A stretch of 53,624 nt of DNA from an uncultured bacterium (GTDB taxonomy: Bacteria > Spirochaetota > UBA4802 > UB4802), in NCBI GenBank assembly GCA_937920495.1, contig CALEUQ010000033.1, forward strand, positions 1 through 53,624, given 5' to 3'. Below, one piece after another: positions 43,463 to 53,526 of this stretch. Within the stretch, counting starts at the first letter, position 1; each line of letters starts with the position of its first letter. Made by a program: the position numbers and the translations under genes. Under the pieces are notes generated by a model. That model ran no database searches, had not been told where the DNA came from, and worked only from the letters and a program-made list of their open reading frames with translations.

Positions 43463-44633
43463 CAACATTTTCACCCATTTCTTTTAATGCATCTTTTGCT
43501 GCTTTCTGTACTTTTGGACTTGGATCATATTGCATTTTATATTTCAAAATGTCAATAGTTCTTTTGTCCTTTAATTCTTTCATTAATTCAACAGCACGCA
43601 GTCGCACTACTGCATTATTGCTACGCAGTGCTTCCATCAGGCGTGGTATTGCGTTGCTGTCGCCCATTTTCACAAGTGCTGCAGTACAGTACATTGAAAA
43701 CGAATAATAATCCTTTCTTTTGTTAACCGGATAGTTATCTATCTCTTGTATTATCTCAAGAATATCACCTGCAGTATCCTTTGCACCAATTTTTGCCAAT
43801 GCTACCGCAGCATACGAGCGAAGTGTTTTATCTTCATCTTTGTCCTTAAGAATTTCCAGAAGAAAGTCTTTTGAACTTATATCTTCAAGATCACCAAGGA
43901 ATAGTATGAGTAGCTGTCGTAAATTGTCAGTGGTTTTTGTATCTTTAATGCGTTCAATGGCAAATTCTATTAGTTGTGTAGTTTTCAATTTACCTAATGT
44001 TCGTATAAGGGCTTCAGTAAAATTGGAATTTTCAGTAAATTTCTGATCTTTAAGAATGCTTATCAATTGAGGTATAGCTTCTGTAGCTTTTAATGTATCA
44101 ATAGCATACACGGCTGCAATTTTAACTTCTTCTGAATTGTCGTTAAGGGATGCAATAATCCATGAAGATGATGAACTGCTTTTGAGTTCACTTACAACCG
44201 TAATTGCGGTACGTTTCACTTCGGGATTTGTTTCATGAGGCATAAGTTCATCTAAAAGATTAATAATTTCATTTTTTAGTGAAGAATCCTTTAATGTTAA
44301 TGCTGATTTTATTGCTTCTATTCTGTCATCATGGATCCCATATTGAATTGTTTTCTTAATCCACTCTGTTTTTTTCTTTTCTGCTTCTGTTTTTTTGTCT
44401 TGCAGGATGTCCTTTTTTTGTTCATTTGTTGGTTTCTTTTGATCCAGTGATGTATCGATTGATTTTTTATCATCCTTTACCGTTTCATTGCTAAAGCTGC
44501 TTGTTTTGTTTTCAATTGATGTATTCCGGGAACTATCGCCTACACCATCTATGCTCTTTTTTTCAGCTTCCTGTGAATATACGAGTGATAGCGATATAAG
44601 CAGAATTATAAAAGTAAGCAATATTCTTTTCAT
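43449..44633 (-). CDS. Exported HEAT-repeat protein
   Basis: The 394-residue protein has a signal peptide (about 1-20, ending in VYSQ), a low-complexity Lys/Asp/Ser-rich stretch (to about 90), and then about eight HEAT-like helix pairs. These carry motifs such as AITVVSELK, AAVYAIDTL, AAVALAKIGA and RAVELMKELKD. HEAT solenoids bind other proteins, and this one probably acts in the periplasm. It heads a three-gene operon with the small membrane protein and the serine-less esterase homologue. Confidence 0.82.
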   Translation of the reverse strand: MKRILLTFIILLISLSLVYSQEAEKKSIDGVGDSSRNTSIENKTSSFSNETVKDDKKSIDTSLDQKKPTNEQKKDILQDKKTEAEKKKTEWIKKTIQYGIHDDRIEAIKSALTLKDSSLKNEIINLLDELMPHETNPEVKRTAITVVSELKSSSSSSWIIASLNDNSEEVKIAAVYAIDTLKATEAIPQLISILKDQKFTENSNFTEALIRTLGKLKTTQLIEFAIERIKDTKTTDNLRQLLILFLGDLEDISSKDFLLEILKDKDEDKTLRSYAAVALAKIGAKDTAGDILEIIQEIDNYPVNKRKDYYSFSMYCTAALVKMGDSNAIPRLMEALRSNNAVVRLRAVELMKELKDKRTIDILKYKMQYDPSPKVQKAAKDALKEMGENVDESK

Positions 44634-44797
44634 GGTATATTCTCTATACTGGCATTCATGGTATTATATAGTAACTATCGGCCTAATAAAGCAATTATTT
44701 TTATGTCCATTTATAAAAAGAGGATATTTCATGTTAAAAATAAAAAAAATGGCAATAGTGTGTATTCTTCATTTTTTAAATTCTTATAGTAAATACC

Positions 44798-44825
44798 TTG
44801 ACTATAGTATAAATTAGCATATATT
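44798..44825 (+). promoter_or_regulatory. Promoter of nfeD-slipin
   Basis: TTGACT (44798-44803) and TATATT (44820-44825) are 16 nt apart, placing the start of transcription about 25 nt before the nfeD ATG, which has AAAGG upstream. Confidence 0.55.
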
Positions 44826-44857
44826 GTATATAATCACTATATAAAAGGTAAAAGAGT

Positions 44858-46147
44858 ATGAGAGTGCGTGTGTCAATGATACTAATCATATTTATATTAT
44901 TATCAACTTCTGTATTTGCTTCTGATAAATATGCATTGATTGAGCTGAATGGCTCTGTAAATCCTGTAATTGCAGATTACATAGTGAATTCTATAAAAAA
45001 GGCAAATCAGGATAATATGCAGTTTGTTCTGATGATAATGGATACGCCAGGAGGGCTTCTCAATTCAATGCGTGATATTATTAAAGCTATACTTGATTCT
45101 GAAATTCCTGTTATTGTGTATACATATCCGAAAGGAGCTCAGGCTGCATCTGCCGGGGGATTTATCATGATAGCTGCACATATTGCAGCAATGTCACCTG
45201 GTACAGAAATAGGGGCCATGCATCCTGTGAGTCCTTTTTTAAATTTTAGTCCTGATCAAAAGCAGAATGGGATAATGGAAAAGAAAGTACTGAATGATAC
45301 CGTTGCGTATGCTAAAAGTTTAGCTGAATTGCGGAAACGAAATATAGCATGGGTTGAAAAAGCAGTACGTGAAGCTATATCAAGCACTAATAATGAGGCA
45401 TTACGATTGGGTGTAATTGATGTTGTAGCTAATGATATTGCAGACCTTTTATCAAAAGTTGACGGGAAAAAGATAAAAACCAAAGATGCATATGTTGTTC
45501 TAAAAACAAAAAACATTCAACAGCAACAGTACACAATGGACTGGAAGGAAAAGATTTTAAACTATTTTGCTGATCCACAGATGGTATTCTTCCTGTTTAT
45601 TATTGCTGTTGTTGGCATTGGATTTGAAATGAAAAATCCGGGTATGATAGTGCCAGGTGTAATAGGTGCTATTGCATTATTTTTATTTTTACTGGCCATA
45701 AAGGTATTGCCAGTAAATTTTGCTGGACTTACGTTTATTATTCTGGCTATAATATTATTTATACTGGAATTAAAATTTACAAGCTATGGGTTACTAACAT
45801 TGGGTGGTATAATCGCTTTTGTTATTGGATCAATGATTTTATTTGATTCGCCACTTCCGGGAGGGCAGATACCGTTAACTTCAATTATTACTGTTCTTGC
45901 GGTATTGTTACTCTTTATATTTGTTGTTATACGGGCTGTAATTAAAGTGCACACACAAAAGGCTGTTACTGGAATTGAGGGTATGATCGGTGAAAAAGGT
46001 GAAGCTGCAATCGATTTCACAGGCAAAGGAACAATAGAAATTCACGGAGAGCTATGGACAGCTATTTCACAAGAGCCTTTAAAAAAAGGTGATAGGGTGG
46101 AAGTAGTTAAAATGGAAGGGATGGTTTTATATGTAAGGAAGATCTAA
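44858..46147 (+). CDS. nfeD: NfeD-family membrane serine protease
   Basis: The 429-residue long-form NfeD has a signal peptide (about 1-21), a ClpP-class protease domain with MDTPGGLL and AASAGGFI (Ser98) and a likely catalytic Lys at 142 or 143, as in the Ser-Lys dyad of the archaeal homologue PH1510. Four or five membrane helices follow (about 240-370), and a C-terminal OB-fold ([13 protein letters not shown] to VEVVKMEG). It should cut membrane-associated substrates, and homologues cleave stomatin-type proteins. The slipin gene follows 37 nt after the stop, the standard partnership. Confidence 0.93.
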   Translation: MRVRVSMILIIFILLSTSVFASDKYALIELNGSVNPVIADYIVNSIKKANQDNMQFVLMIMDTPGGLLNSMRDIIKAILDSEIPVIVYTYPKGAQAASAGGFIMIAAHIAAMSPGTEIGAMHPVSPFLNFSPDQKQNGIMEKKVLNDTVAYAKSLAELRKRNIAWVEKAVREAISSTNNEALRLGVIDVVANDIADLLSKVDGKKIKTKDAYVVLKTKNIQQQQYTMDWKEKILNYFADPQMVFFLFIIAVVGIGFEMKNPGMIVPGVIGAIALFLFLLAIKVLPVNFAGLTFIILAIILFILELKFTSYGLLTLGGIIAFVIGSMILFDSPLPGGQIPLTSIITVLAVLLLFIFVVIRAVIKVHTQKAVTGIEGMIGEKGEAAIDFTGKGTIEIHGELWTAISQEPLKKGDRVEVVKMEGMVLYVRKI

Positions 46148-46184
46148 GAGGTCTTTTAGAAAAAATAAAATTAAGGAGGACACA

Positions 46185-46952
46185 ATGTTTCAAGCATTAC
46201 CAACTTTAATAATTCTGTTAATTTTGTTAGCTGTTTCATCAATCAAAATAATCAGAGAATATGAACGTGCAGTTGTGTTCAGATTAGGGCGACTATTACA
46301 ACCACCAGCAGGACCAAAAGGGCCAGGGCTTGTTATCATCATTCCATTTGTAGATAAGATGATAAGGGTTAGCCTTAGAACTATTGCAATGGATGTGCCA
46401 CCACAGGATGTTATTACGCGTGATAATGTCTCGGTAAAGGTTAATGCAGTTATTTATTTCCGTGTTATGGAGCCTAATAAAGCAATAACCGAAGTTGAAG
46501 ATTACCTGTATGCTACATCACAGTTAGCACAAACCACGCTGCGAAGTATTTTAGGCATGGTTGAACTTGACGATCTACTAGCCGACAGAGAAAGAATTAA
46601 TCATGAATTGCAAAAGATTCTTGATAAACAAACAGATCCGTGGGGAATCAAGGTAACTGCTGTTGAAATCAAACATGTTGATCTTCCACAGGAGATGCAG
46701 CGTGCAATGGCAAAGCAGGCAGAAGCAGAGCGTGAGCGAAGAGCTAAGGTTATCAATGCCGAAGGTGAGTTTCAGGCTGCTTCAAAGATGGTTGATGCTG
46801 CAAAATTAATGGAACCTCATCCTATTGCACTGCAGTTGCGCTACTTGCAAACGTTGCGTGAAGTTGCTACCGAAAAGAATTCAACCACGTTGTTCCCCAT
46901 ACCTATAGATTTAGTTGAACCGTTTTTAGCCGGTCGTAAAAACAAGAATTAG
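46185..46952 (+). CDS. Slipin (stomatin/SPFH-domain membrane protein)
   Basis: The 255-residue protein has one N-terminal membrane helix (about 4-20), then an SPFH domain with [31 protein letters not shown] and LRSILG, and a helical region with a charged [20 protein letters not shown] coiled coil. Slipins form ring-like membrane scaffolds. GGAGG lies 6 nt before the ATG. Cotranscription with nfeD fits the known protease-substrate pair. Its end is 1 nt from the convergent mutS stop. Confidence 0.93.
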   Translation: MFQALPTLIILLILLAVSSIKIIREYERAVVFRLGRLLQPPAGPKGPGLVIIIPFVDKMIRVSLRTIAMDVPPQDVITRDNVSVKVNAVIYFRVMEPNKAITEVEDYLYATSQLAQTTLRSILGMVELDDLLADRERINHELQKILDKQTDPWGIKVTAVEIKHVDLPQEMQRAMAKQAEAERERRAKVINAEGEFQAASKMVDAAKLMEPHPIALQLRYLQTLREVATEKNSTTLFPIPIDLVEPFLAGRKNKN

Positions 46953-46953
46953 A

Positions 46954-49515
46954 TCATTCAATAAGCCGCTTGAGGCGTGCAATTTCATTCAGCGCTTCAA
47001 GCGGTGTAAGCTTTTCTATATCGATATCTTTAAGAGCCTGTGCAAGTCTGTGATGTGTTGCCTGGAAGATCTCAAGCTGATCTTCATTATCAGGAGTTTT
47101 TGATAACGCATCTATTCGTGAAGATTTTTCCAGTTTTTCAAGTATTTTGTTTGCTTTGATTGTCACTGGTTTTGGGATACCTGCCAATTTAGCAACATGT
47201 ATGCCATACGACTTATCCGCAGCGCCGGGAACAACTTTATGCAGAAATTCAACACCGCTTATCGATTCCTTTACCATCACTGTATAATTGACAATGCCCT
47301 TTTTGTTTATTTTTGTCAATTCATGATAATGTGTAGCAAATAACGTTTTTGCCTTGATATAATTGGCAATATACTCAACAACAGCCCATGCTATAGACAT
47401 CCCGTCGTATGTACTTGTTCCCCTTCCTATTTCATCCATAATGATTAAGCTTTTATCGGTAGCATTATTCAAAATAATAGCTGTTTCGTTCATTTCAACA
47501 AGAAATGTAGATTCTCCCCTGGCAATATTATCCGAAGCACCAATACGTGTAAAGATTCTGTCAACGATGCATAAATTAGCTGAATGAGCGGGAATAAAAG
47601 AACCAATCTGAGCCATTAGCTGCAGTACTGCAGCCATCCGAATGTATGTTGATTTGCCCGACATATTGGGGCCAGTGATAATTGCAATGACACTGTCAGC
47701 CGTATCCAGAAAAACATCGTTGGGCACGAATGGCTCTTTTATATAGAATTTTTCAACAACAGGATGCCTGCCAGCCTTAATATCAATAATTCCTTCATTG
47801 TTCAACATTGGCCTTACATAGTTGTTTTGATACGCAGCTTGAGCTAATGAACAAAACATATCAAGTATGCCAATGTTACTTGCCAGCTCTTGAATGTGAA
47901 GCTTATTGGCCACGATAACATCTACGATTGATTGAAGTATTTCATTTTCTATTGTGATTATTCTATCATTAGCCTGTAGCACATCGGTTTCAAATTTTTG
48001 AAGAGTTTGGGTAGTATAACGTTCAGCATTTATCAACGTTTGCTTTCTGAAATAATCCTGAGGTACTTTTGACGTCTGACCTTTGCTCACTTCAATATAA
48101 TACCCAATAACTTTATTATAACGCACTTTTAACGTAGGGATATCCAAACGCTTTTTTTCTTCTTCCTGATAGTTGAGAAGCCATTGCCGTGCATCAGTTT
48201 TTAATGTGTATAGCCTGTCAAGTTCAGCATTAACACATTCTTTTATCACGCGTCCCTGCTCTGAAGAAAGCGGGGGATTTTCAACAACTGTATTTTTAAT
48301 TCTAAGCGATAGTTCCTGCAAAGAAGGACTGATGGTTCCCAGCATATTGAAAAGCTCATCCGGATGTTGCTGTAATAATGCATACACATCACATGCAGCT
48401 TCAATGGATTGCTGCAGAGCAATAAAATCCCTGTTATAAAATTTATTTAATGCAAAACGTGATACAATCCGCTCTAAATCGTGAATATGCGATAGTGTTT
48501 CCTGAATTTTCTTGAGCAGATTAACATTACCAGAAAGATATGATATGATGTCATAACGGCGTTCAAGCGCAGATGAGTCAAGCAAAGGATAAAGGAGAGA
48601 ACGTTCTAATGTTCGTTTCCCCATTGCAGTGTGGGTGTAATTGAGCACACCAAAAAGCGAATGAAGTTTTGAGCCATCCTGGCTTTTCAATATCTCTAAA
48701 TTGTGTATGGTTTGATAATCCAGAACCATAAATTCCGCGCGACTTACATTTTTTGGAAATTTAAGATGAGTTAACGCGCTTTTGTGAGTATCCTTTAAAT
48801 AGTGAAGCAGCGAGCCAACAGTGAGAATTGCCGTGTGTGATAACCCCAAACCCTTAATATTGCTTAAACCATAGATGTTGCATATAATATTTGCAAGATA
48901 TTCTTCATCATAATACCATTCATTGATAGATGCTATTGAAATATCCTGCTGTTGTAGATAACCCTGTAAAAACGTAAGTTCTTGCTGTGGTGCATGTAAG
49001 AGCATTTCTTTTGGAGAAAAGCGTGAAATCTCAGTAGCAATAAATTCACGGCTGTAATCTGCAGATGAAAGAAAAAAATCTCCAGTGGAAACATCAACAA
49101 ACCCTATACATACCGTGTTGTTATGCACAACAACAGAGCCTAAATAATTGTTTTCATCAGATGCAATCAGATTACTTTCAATAACTGTACCTGGTGTAAT
49201 TACACGTATTACTTCACGTTTTACAATAGTACTTGACTGTGGCGGCTCCATCTGTTCACAGATTGCCACCCTGTAACCAGCTTTTATAAGCCGTGAGATG
49301 TAACTTTCTGCAGCATGATATGGCACGCCGCACATTGGTATGTCATTCTGGCGTGAGGTCAGAGCAATATCTAAAATTTTTGAGGCAATTTTTGCATCAT
49401 CAAAGAACATCTCATAAAAATCACCAAGTCTGAAAAACAATATCTCGTCTTTGTACTGTTGCTTTATTTCAAGATACTGTCGCATCATGGGAGTGAGTTC
49501 TTTATCATTGCCCAT
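46954..49515 (-). CDS. mutS: DNA mismatch repair protein MutS
   Basis: MutS recognises base mismatches and uses ATP to recruit downstream repair factors. The 853-residue protein has the mismatch-binding domain with FFRLGDFYEMFFDDA (the Phe-x-Glu motif), the lever and clamp regions, and the ATPase with TGPNMSGKST, the MDEIGRGTSTYDG Walker B/D-loop, and FATHYHEL. ATG at 49515 is chosen: an SD-like GGGAAG lies upstream and this gives the usual N-terminus. It overlaps the SPOR gene by 11 nt; an extension to 49572 is unlikely. MutL is not in the window. Confidence 0.95.
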   Translation of the reverse strand: MGNDKELTPMMRQYLEIKQQYKDEILFFRLGDFYEMFFDDAKIASKILDIALTSRQNDIPMCGVPYHAAESYISRLIKAGYRVAICEQMEPPQSSTIVKREVIRVITPGTVIESNLIASDENNYLGSVVVHNNTVCIGFVDVSTGDFFLSSADYSREFIATEISRFSPKEMLLHAPQQELTFLQGYLQQQDISIASINEWYYDEEYLANIICNIYGLSNIKGLGLSHTAILTVGSLLHYLKDTHKSALTHLKFPKNVSRAEFMVLDYQTIHNLEILKSQDGSKLHSLFGVLNYTHTAMGKRTLERSLLYPLLDSSALERRYDIISYLSGNVNLLKKIQETLSHIHDLERIVSRFALNKFYNRDFIALQQSIEAACDVYALLQQHPDELFNMLGTISPSLQELSLRIKNTVVENPPLSSEQGRVIKECVNAELDRLYTLKTDARQWLLNYQEEEKKRLDIPTLKVRYNKVIGYYIEVSKGQTSKVPQDYFRKQTLINAERYTTQTLQKFETDVLQANDRIITIENEILQSIVDVIVANKLHIQELASNIGILDMFCSLAQAAYQNNYVRPMLNNEGIIDIKAGRHPVVEKFYIKEPFVPNDVFLDTADSVIAIITGPNMSGKSTYIRMAAVLQLMAQIGSFIPAHSANLCIVDRIFTRIGASDNIARGESTFLVEMNETAIILNNATDKSLIIMDEIGRGTSTYDGMSIAWAVVEYIANYIKAKTLFATHYHELTKINKKGIVNYTVMVKESISGVEFLHKVVPGAADKSYGIHVAKLAGIPKPVTIKANKILEKLEKSSRIDALSKTPDNEDQLEIFQATHHRLAQALKDIDIEKLTPLEALNEIARLKRLIE

Positions 49516-50629
49516 AGATATACTGCTTCCCATCCTGTTCAAATATTTCAATAATAAATCCGTTAATGCCAAGCTCTTCGGCCAGCTGTATTTTTATATT
49601 CATTCCTTCATCAAGTGATGAAAAGTGGCCTGCATAAATTTCAAACGATTTCGTTTTTCTGACTATATGTACGGGTACTACATAATTGACAATTAATTTT
49701 TGTAATTCTTTTGCCTTTTGTAAATTATAAAAAGGACCAATGGTAATAGCATAAAAAATATTCTTTTCCTGATGTGCATCCTTTTGCATGAGTTCTGGAC
49801 TGATGTCTATGGACTCACTCTGTGCAATTATTTTTTCATCAGGCATAAAGGCAACGTTTTTTGGATTATATTGTTTAATATTTTGTGCATACCTTTGTGC
49901 TGCAACAGCTTCAGGGGATTTTGGATACTTTGCCATCAGAAAATGATACGCCGACCATGCTTCATTATACTTTTTATTATATTCATAGTATTGTCCCAGT
50001 TGCAGCACACATGCGGGGTATATAGTTGCTTCACTGTAGCCGTGTAATAGTTCAGCCAGACCACGAATGTAATGGCGTGCATATCCGTATATCTGTCTGT
50101 CCATCTGTGTTTTTAAAAACAAGCTGTAAGCCAGTGTATTCATCTGGCGGGAATACTCAGGAATTTTTTCACAATCATTGACACCATCTTCATAGTGGCT
50201 GTGATTATAATGAGCTATCGCCCTTAATTGAAAAAATACTGGGAGATAGTTACTGGTAGTACACTCTTCAATTGCTTGATTGCACGTTATCTGCAGGCTG
50301 CTCCAATCGCTCTTTATGTAATATAGCTGGCATAGTGATAAAAATGCTACATCACGTTTGGAATAATGGCGATAGTTACTGATTATTTTTTTGTATTCTC
50401 TAATGCTTTCATCCACTGTTGAAGCTGACGCTGCCACAAGCATCCTTATATCAGGTATAAATGCACTGTTGGGGTAATTTTTAAAAAAATCTTTTACAAG
50501 TTGCTGCTTATTGCTTTTGTGTAATCGATATGAGTTTTGTATTGCCTCAAAATCTGACTGCTCATCTGCAAGAGCAATGCTGGTGAGCAATACAACAATT
50601 ACAATTGTTTTATGCACTACGCTCACCAT
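49505..50629 (-). CDS. Periplasmic TPR protein with C-terminal SPOR domain
   Basis: The 374-residue protein has a signal peptide (about 1-22, ending in ALAD), helical TPR-like repeats (about 25-260; for example YYEYNKKYNEAWSAYHFLMAKYP), and a C-terminal SPOR domain (about 290-370, IFYAITIGPFYNLQKAKELQKLI). SPOR domains bind denuded peptidoglycan at division sites, so a cell-wall or division role is likely. It overlaps miaB by 20 nt and mutS by 11 nt, which couples an envelope protein to a tRNA-modification gene and a DNA-repair gene. Confidence 0.82.
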   Translation of the reverse strand: MVSVVHKTIVIVVLLTSIALADEQSDFEAIQNSYRLHKSNKQQLVKDFFKNYPNSAFIPDIRMLVAASASTVDESIREYKKIISNYRHYSKRDVAFLSLCQLYYIKSDWSSLQITCNQAIEECTTSNYLPVFFQLRAIAHYNHSHYEDGVNDCEKIPEYSRQMNTLAYSLFLKTQMDRQIYGYARHYIRGLAELLHGYSEATIYPACVLQLGQYYEYNKKYNEAWSAYHFLMAKYPKSPEAVAAQRYAQNIKQYNPKNVAFMPDEKIIAQSESIDISPELMQKDAHQEKNIFYAITIGPFYNLQKAKELQKLIVNYVVPVHIVRKTKSFEIYAGHFSSLDEGMNIKIQLAEELGINGFIIEIFEQDGKQYIYGQ

Positions 50630-51929
50630 AGAGCGTTGAACCTTTTACTGATACGATAGTTACTGTGTATTTTTTTCCAATATCTTCTTTTCCGCCTTTG
50701 ATGATAACCGGCTGATTGTAGATTGTTTTACCCATAACTTCATTGTCTGACTTTTTGCTAATACGCTCTACTATCATATCGGTAGTTGTGTGGATATGAT
50801 TCATCAACCGTTTTCGCGAGATATCACGAACAGTGTGTATAAGCAAATCAAGCCTTTCCTGCTTAACAGTATCCGGTACTGAATCAGGAAGTGTGTATGC
50901 TTTTGTACCTTCACGCGGCGAGTATTTATAGGTGAACGCTTCGTCAAACTGTATGGTGCGTACCGCAGCAAGCGTATCTTCAAAATCCCTTTGTGTCTCG
51001 CCAGGGAATCCCACTATAAGGTCAGTTGTTATGGATACCATAGGAAGCAGAGCGTGTATTGCTTCTATGAGTGAATAATAATGCTTCATTGTGTACTGGC
51101 GGTTCATTGCCTGCAATATGGTGTCAGAACCGCTTTGGAGGGGAAGATGTATACTGCGGGCAATTACTGGATTGTCTTTTATAACATGAAGTATTTCACT
51201 GTTAAAATCCTTTGGATGTGAAGTTAAAAAATTTAATTTATATAATCCAGGCAGTGATGCAACTTTTTCCAGTAAGGAATAAAATGGAATGTCACCGGAA
51301 TCCTGCCCGTATTGATTGACATTCTGGCCTAACAGTGTAATCTCGGTTATACCATTGTCGATGAGCAGTGTACAGTAATCTATAATCTGCTGTGAAGGGA
51401 AGGATAAAAGCTTTCCACGTACATACGGTACAATACAGTATGCACAGTAATTTTGGCATCCGTGTGATATGGTAACCCACTTATGCCACGGTAATTCATC
51501 CTTATGAGCAACCAGGGATGGATGAATTCGTGATACAAAATCACTGGCATCCTGTGATGTGTATTGGCGTATGCTTTGATTCTGTATATAATTCTTTATA
51601 ATTGAACCAATTGCCGGCGAGTGATATGGTCCAACAACCAGATCAACACCGTAGTTAGAGCGTAATTCCTGGCCTAAACGTTGGGCCATGCAACCGGCAA
51701 CAATAATTATGGATTGTCTGTAAGTATTGCGTGCTTCAATAATATAAGCTAAGGCTCTATCTTCTGCGTGTTTCCGCACGGAACATGTGTTGAAGATGAT
51801 TATATCCCCATAGTTATTGCTTTTTACAAAACCTTCCTGTGTCAGCGAAACTTCCATCAACTCAGAATCGCTTTTGTTCATCTGACAGCCAAAGGTAATG
51901 ATTGTAAATGTTTCTGGATTTTTTATCAT
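50610..51929 (-). CDS. miaB: tRNA-2-methylthio-N6-dimethylallyladenosine synthase
   Basis: MiaB adds a methylthio group to i6A37 of tRNA. The 439-residue enzyme has the N-terminal cluster cysteines 15, 49 and 80 (TFGCQMN, NTCSVR, AGCMAQR), the radical SAM motif Cys158/Cys162/Cys165 in GCQNYCAYC, and a C-terminal TRAM domain. The first motif and overall pattern favour MiaB over MtaB or RimO. It begins 5 nt after the stop of the CoA-transferase gene. Confidence 0.95.
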   Translation of the reverse strand: MIKNPETFTIITFGCQMNKSDSELMEVSLTQEGFVKSNNYGDIIIFNTCSVRKHAEDRALAYIIEARNTYRQSIIIVAGCMAQRLGQELRSNYGVDLVVGPYHSPAIGSIIKNYIQNQSIRQYTSQDASDFVSRIHPSLVAHKDELPWHKWVTISHGCQNYCAYCIVPYVRGKLLSFPSQQIIDYCTLLIDNGITEITLLGQNVNQYGQDSGDIPFYSLLEKVASLPGLYKLNFLTSHPKDFNSEILHVIKDNPVIARSIHLPLQSGSDTILQAMNRQYTMKHYYSLIEAIHALLPMVSITTDLIVGFPGETQRDFEDTLAAVRTIQFDEAFTYKYSPREGTKAYTLPDSVPDTVKQERLDLLIHTVRDISRKRLMNHIHTTTDMIVERISKKSDNEVMGKTIYNQPVIIKGGKEDIGKKYTVTIVSVKGSTLYGERSA

Positions 51930-51934
51930 ACGTT

Positions 51935-53125
51935 TTAATTGTGACTTTTTACTATAACTTTGCTATCATACAGTTTGTTGATTATATCTTTATTATAGCC
52001 AATAGATGTTAGTATTTCATCATTATTATAGCCAAGAGATACACCTGCCAGATGCGCAATATAGTTTCCTGAAGAAAATCTAATTGGATTTCCAATCTGT
52101 TTAAACAATGAACCTTTTTCATTTGAAATTGATACTATCATATCGCGTTCTGAAAGCGGTGGATTATGTATTGCTTCTTCAAGTGTTCTGACCGGTTCTA
52201 TACAGGCATCAATGTGCGAAAATACTGTAACCCAATGAGATAGTGGCTGTGATGCAATTATTGCCGCAATCTTTTTTTTATGTTGCTTTACTGCTTCTTG
52301 CGAAAAATCTATATTGTGCAATATTTCAGTATAGCCTATAGCCTGGCAAAAGCTTTGAAAGAACTTTGGTTCAATTGGCCCCACCGACAAAAAGCGTCCA
52401 TCCAAAGTTGCATAGTAATCATAGATTCCACCACCATTAAGCATCTGGTTTTCAGGTTCAGGTAATGCTTCTCCTTCAAGAAATGCAGCTGTGGTAAATG
52501 CACTCATAGCAAAGACACCATCAGTAATAGAGATATCTATGTAATCCCCCTTTCCGGTGTATTGTCTTTTTATATACGCTGCTAGCACTCCAATAACCAT
52601 ATTCTTTGCTCCGCTTGCTATGTCAGCAATCTGAATACCATGAAGAGATGGACCGGTGTCTTTTTTGCCAGAAAAAGAATCAACACCGGATAGTGCCATA
52701 TAGTTAATATCGTGACCGGCACGATTTGCGTATGTTCCTGTTTGCCCGTACCCTGTCAGAGAGCAATATATTATATCAGGATTTATTTTTTTTAGATGGT
52801 TATATCCAAAACCTAATTTTTCTAAAACACCGGGTCTGAATTGTTCTATAACGATGTCATAGTTTTTTACAAGTTTGTATATAATATCTTTTGCTTCAGG
52901 TGATTTTAGATCAAGAGCAAGTGATTTTTTGCCCCGATTGATATGTGCATATACTGCTGAAATACCATTGACAACTGGCGGAAGCATACGCAGCATATCG
53001 GGATTATTGGGATTTTCAATCTTAATAATATCAGCTCCCAGATCAGCAAGCATCATGGTGCCATAAGGTCCTGGCAATAGATACGTGAAATCGAGTATCT
53101 TAAGATTCTTTAAAGGATAGCTCAT
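51935..53125 (-). CDS. CaiB/BaiF-type CoA-transferase or racemase
   Basis: The 396-residue family III protein starts with LKILDFTYLLPGPYGTMMLADLGADIIKIE and carries NRGKKSLALDLK, EQFRPGVLEKLG and GHDINYMALSG, with the catalytic Asp139. Members transfer CoA between acids or racemise 2-methylacyl-CoA. The GHDINY form is common in the alpha-methylacyl-CoA racemase branch, but the substrate cannot be set from sequence. GAGG precedes the ATG by about 6 nt and a promoter candidate lies at 53158-53185. It is first in an operon with miaB, the SPOR gene and mutS. Confidence 0.88.
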   Translation of the reverse strand: MSYPLKNLKILDFTYLLPGPYGTMMLADLGADIIKIENPNNPDMLRMLPPVVNGISAVYAHINRGKKSLALDLKSPEAKDIIYKLVKNYDIVIEQFRPGVLEKLGFGYNHLKKINPDIIYCSLTGYGQTGTYANRAGHDINYMALSGVDSFSGKKDTGPSLHGIQIADIASGAKNMVIGVLAAYIKRQYTGKGDYIDISITDGVFAMSAFTTAAFLEGEALPEPENQMLNGGGIYDYYATLDGRFLSVGPIEPKFFQSFCQAIGYTEILHNIDFSQEAVKQHKKKIAAIIASQPLSHWVTVFSHIDACIEPVRTLEEAIHNPPLSERDMIVSISNEKGSLFKQIGNPIRFSSGNYIAHLAGVSLGYNNDEILTSIGYNKDIINKLYDSKVIVKSHN

Positions 53126-53157
53126 AAATGCCTCATATTATGTTGTTGTATTCCATG

Positions 53158-53185
53158 TCTATATATAGGGGAAAATATTAGTCAA
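53158..53185 (-). promoter_or_regulatory. Promoter candidate of the CoA-transferase-miaB-SPOR-mutS operon
   Basis: On the minus strand TTGACT (53185-53180) and TATAGA (53163-53158) are 16 nt apart, about 30 nt before the CoA-transferase ATG. Confidence 0.5.
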
Positions 53186-53526
53186 GTAAAAGTTTGTTGT
53201 AATGACGTAATATATGTGTATCATATCCTGATGTACCATCTTCCATACCTGAATTGGAAGCTGAAACGATAACTTCTTTGACAATTTCCCTTTAATCGGT
53301 ATGCTCGAGCCATCAAATACATGATGTTTGAGTTGGAGTACTACGCTTTGTCCATACTATAATCCCGTATACTGATGAAATAATATCAGAAAATTCGTTT
53401 TTTGTATAATTTGCCTAAAATTACACAATAAGCCTGATTTTTTATTTGACAACTCTTATATAGTACTCCATATAAAGTATTCGACAATACTTCACCTAAA
53501 CATACATACTACTGTGGGAGGAAACC
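53186..53526. other. Intergenic stretch before the last gene
   Basis: I see no supported complete gene. A 60-codon open frame on the minus strand (about 53170-53355) lacks a start and any recognised motif. TTGACA (53446-53451) with TATAAA (53471-53476) at a long 19-nt spacing may be the promoter of the last gene, and AGTATT/AATACT (53476-53481 and 53486-53491) form an inverted repeat next to it. Confidence 0.4.

Noticed and set aside
44488..44817. 109-codon plus-strand frame opposite the start of the HEAT-repeat gene
   Set aside because: Most of it is antisense to the HEAT gene's signal peptide and low-complexity region and it lacks a ribosome binding site.
53170..53355. Possible transposase remnant on the minus strand (frame with HHVFDGSSIP)
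   Set aside because: No start codon, no catalytic motif and no terminal inverted repeats; too weak to call.
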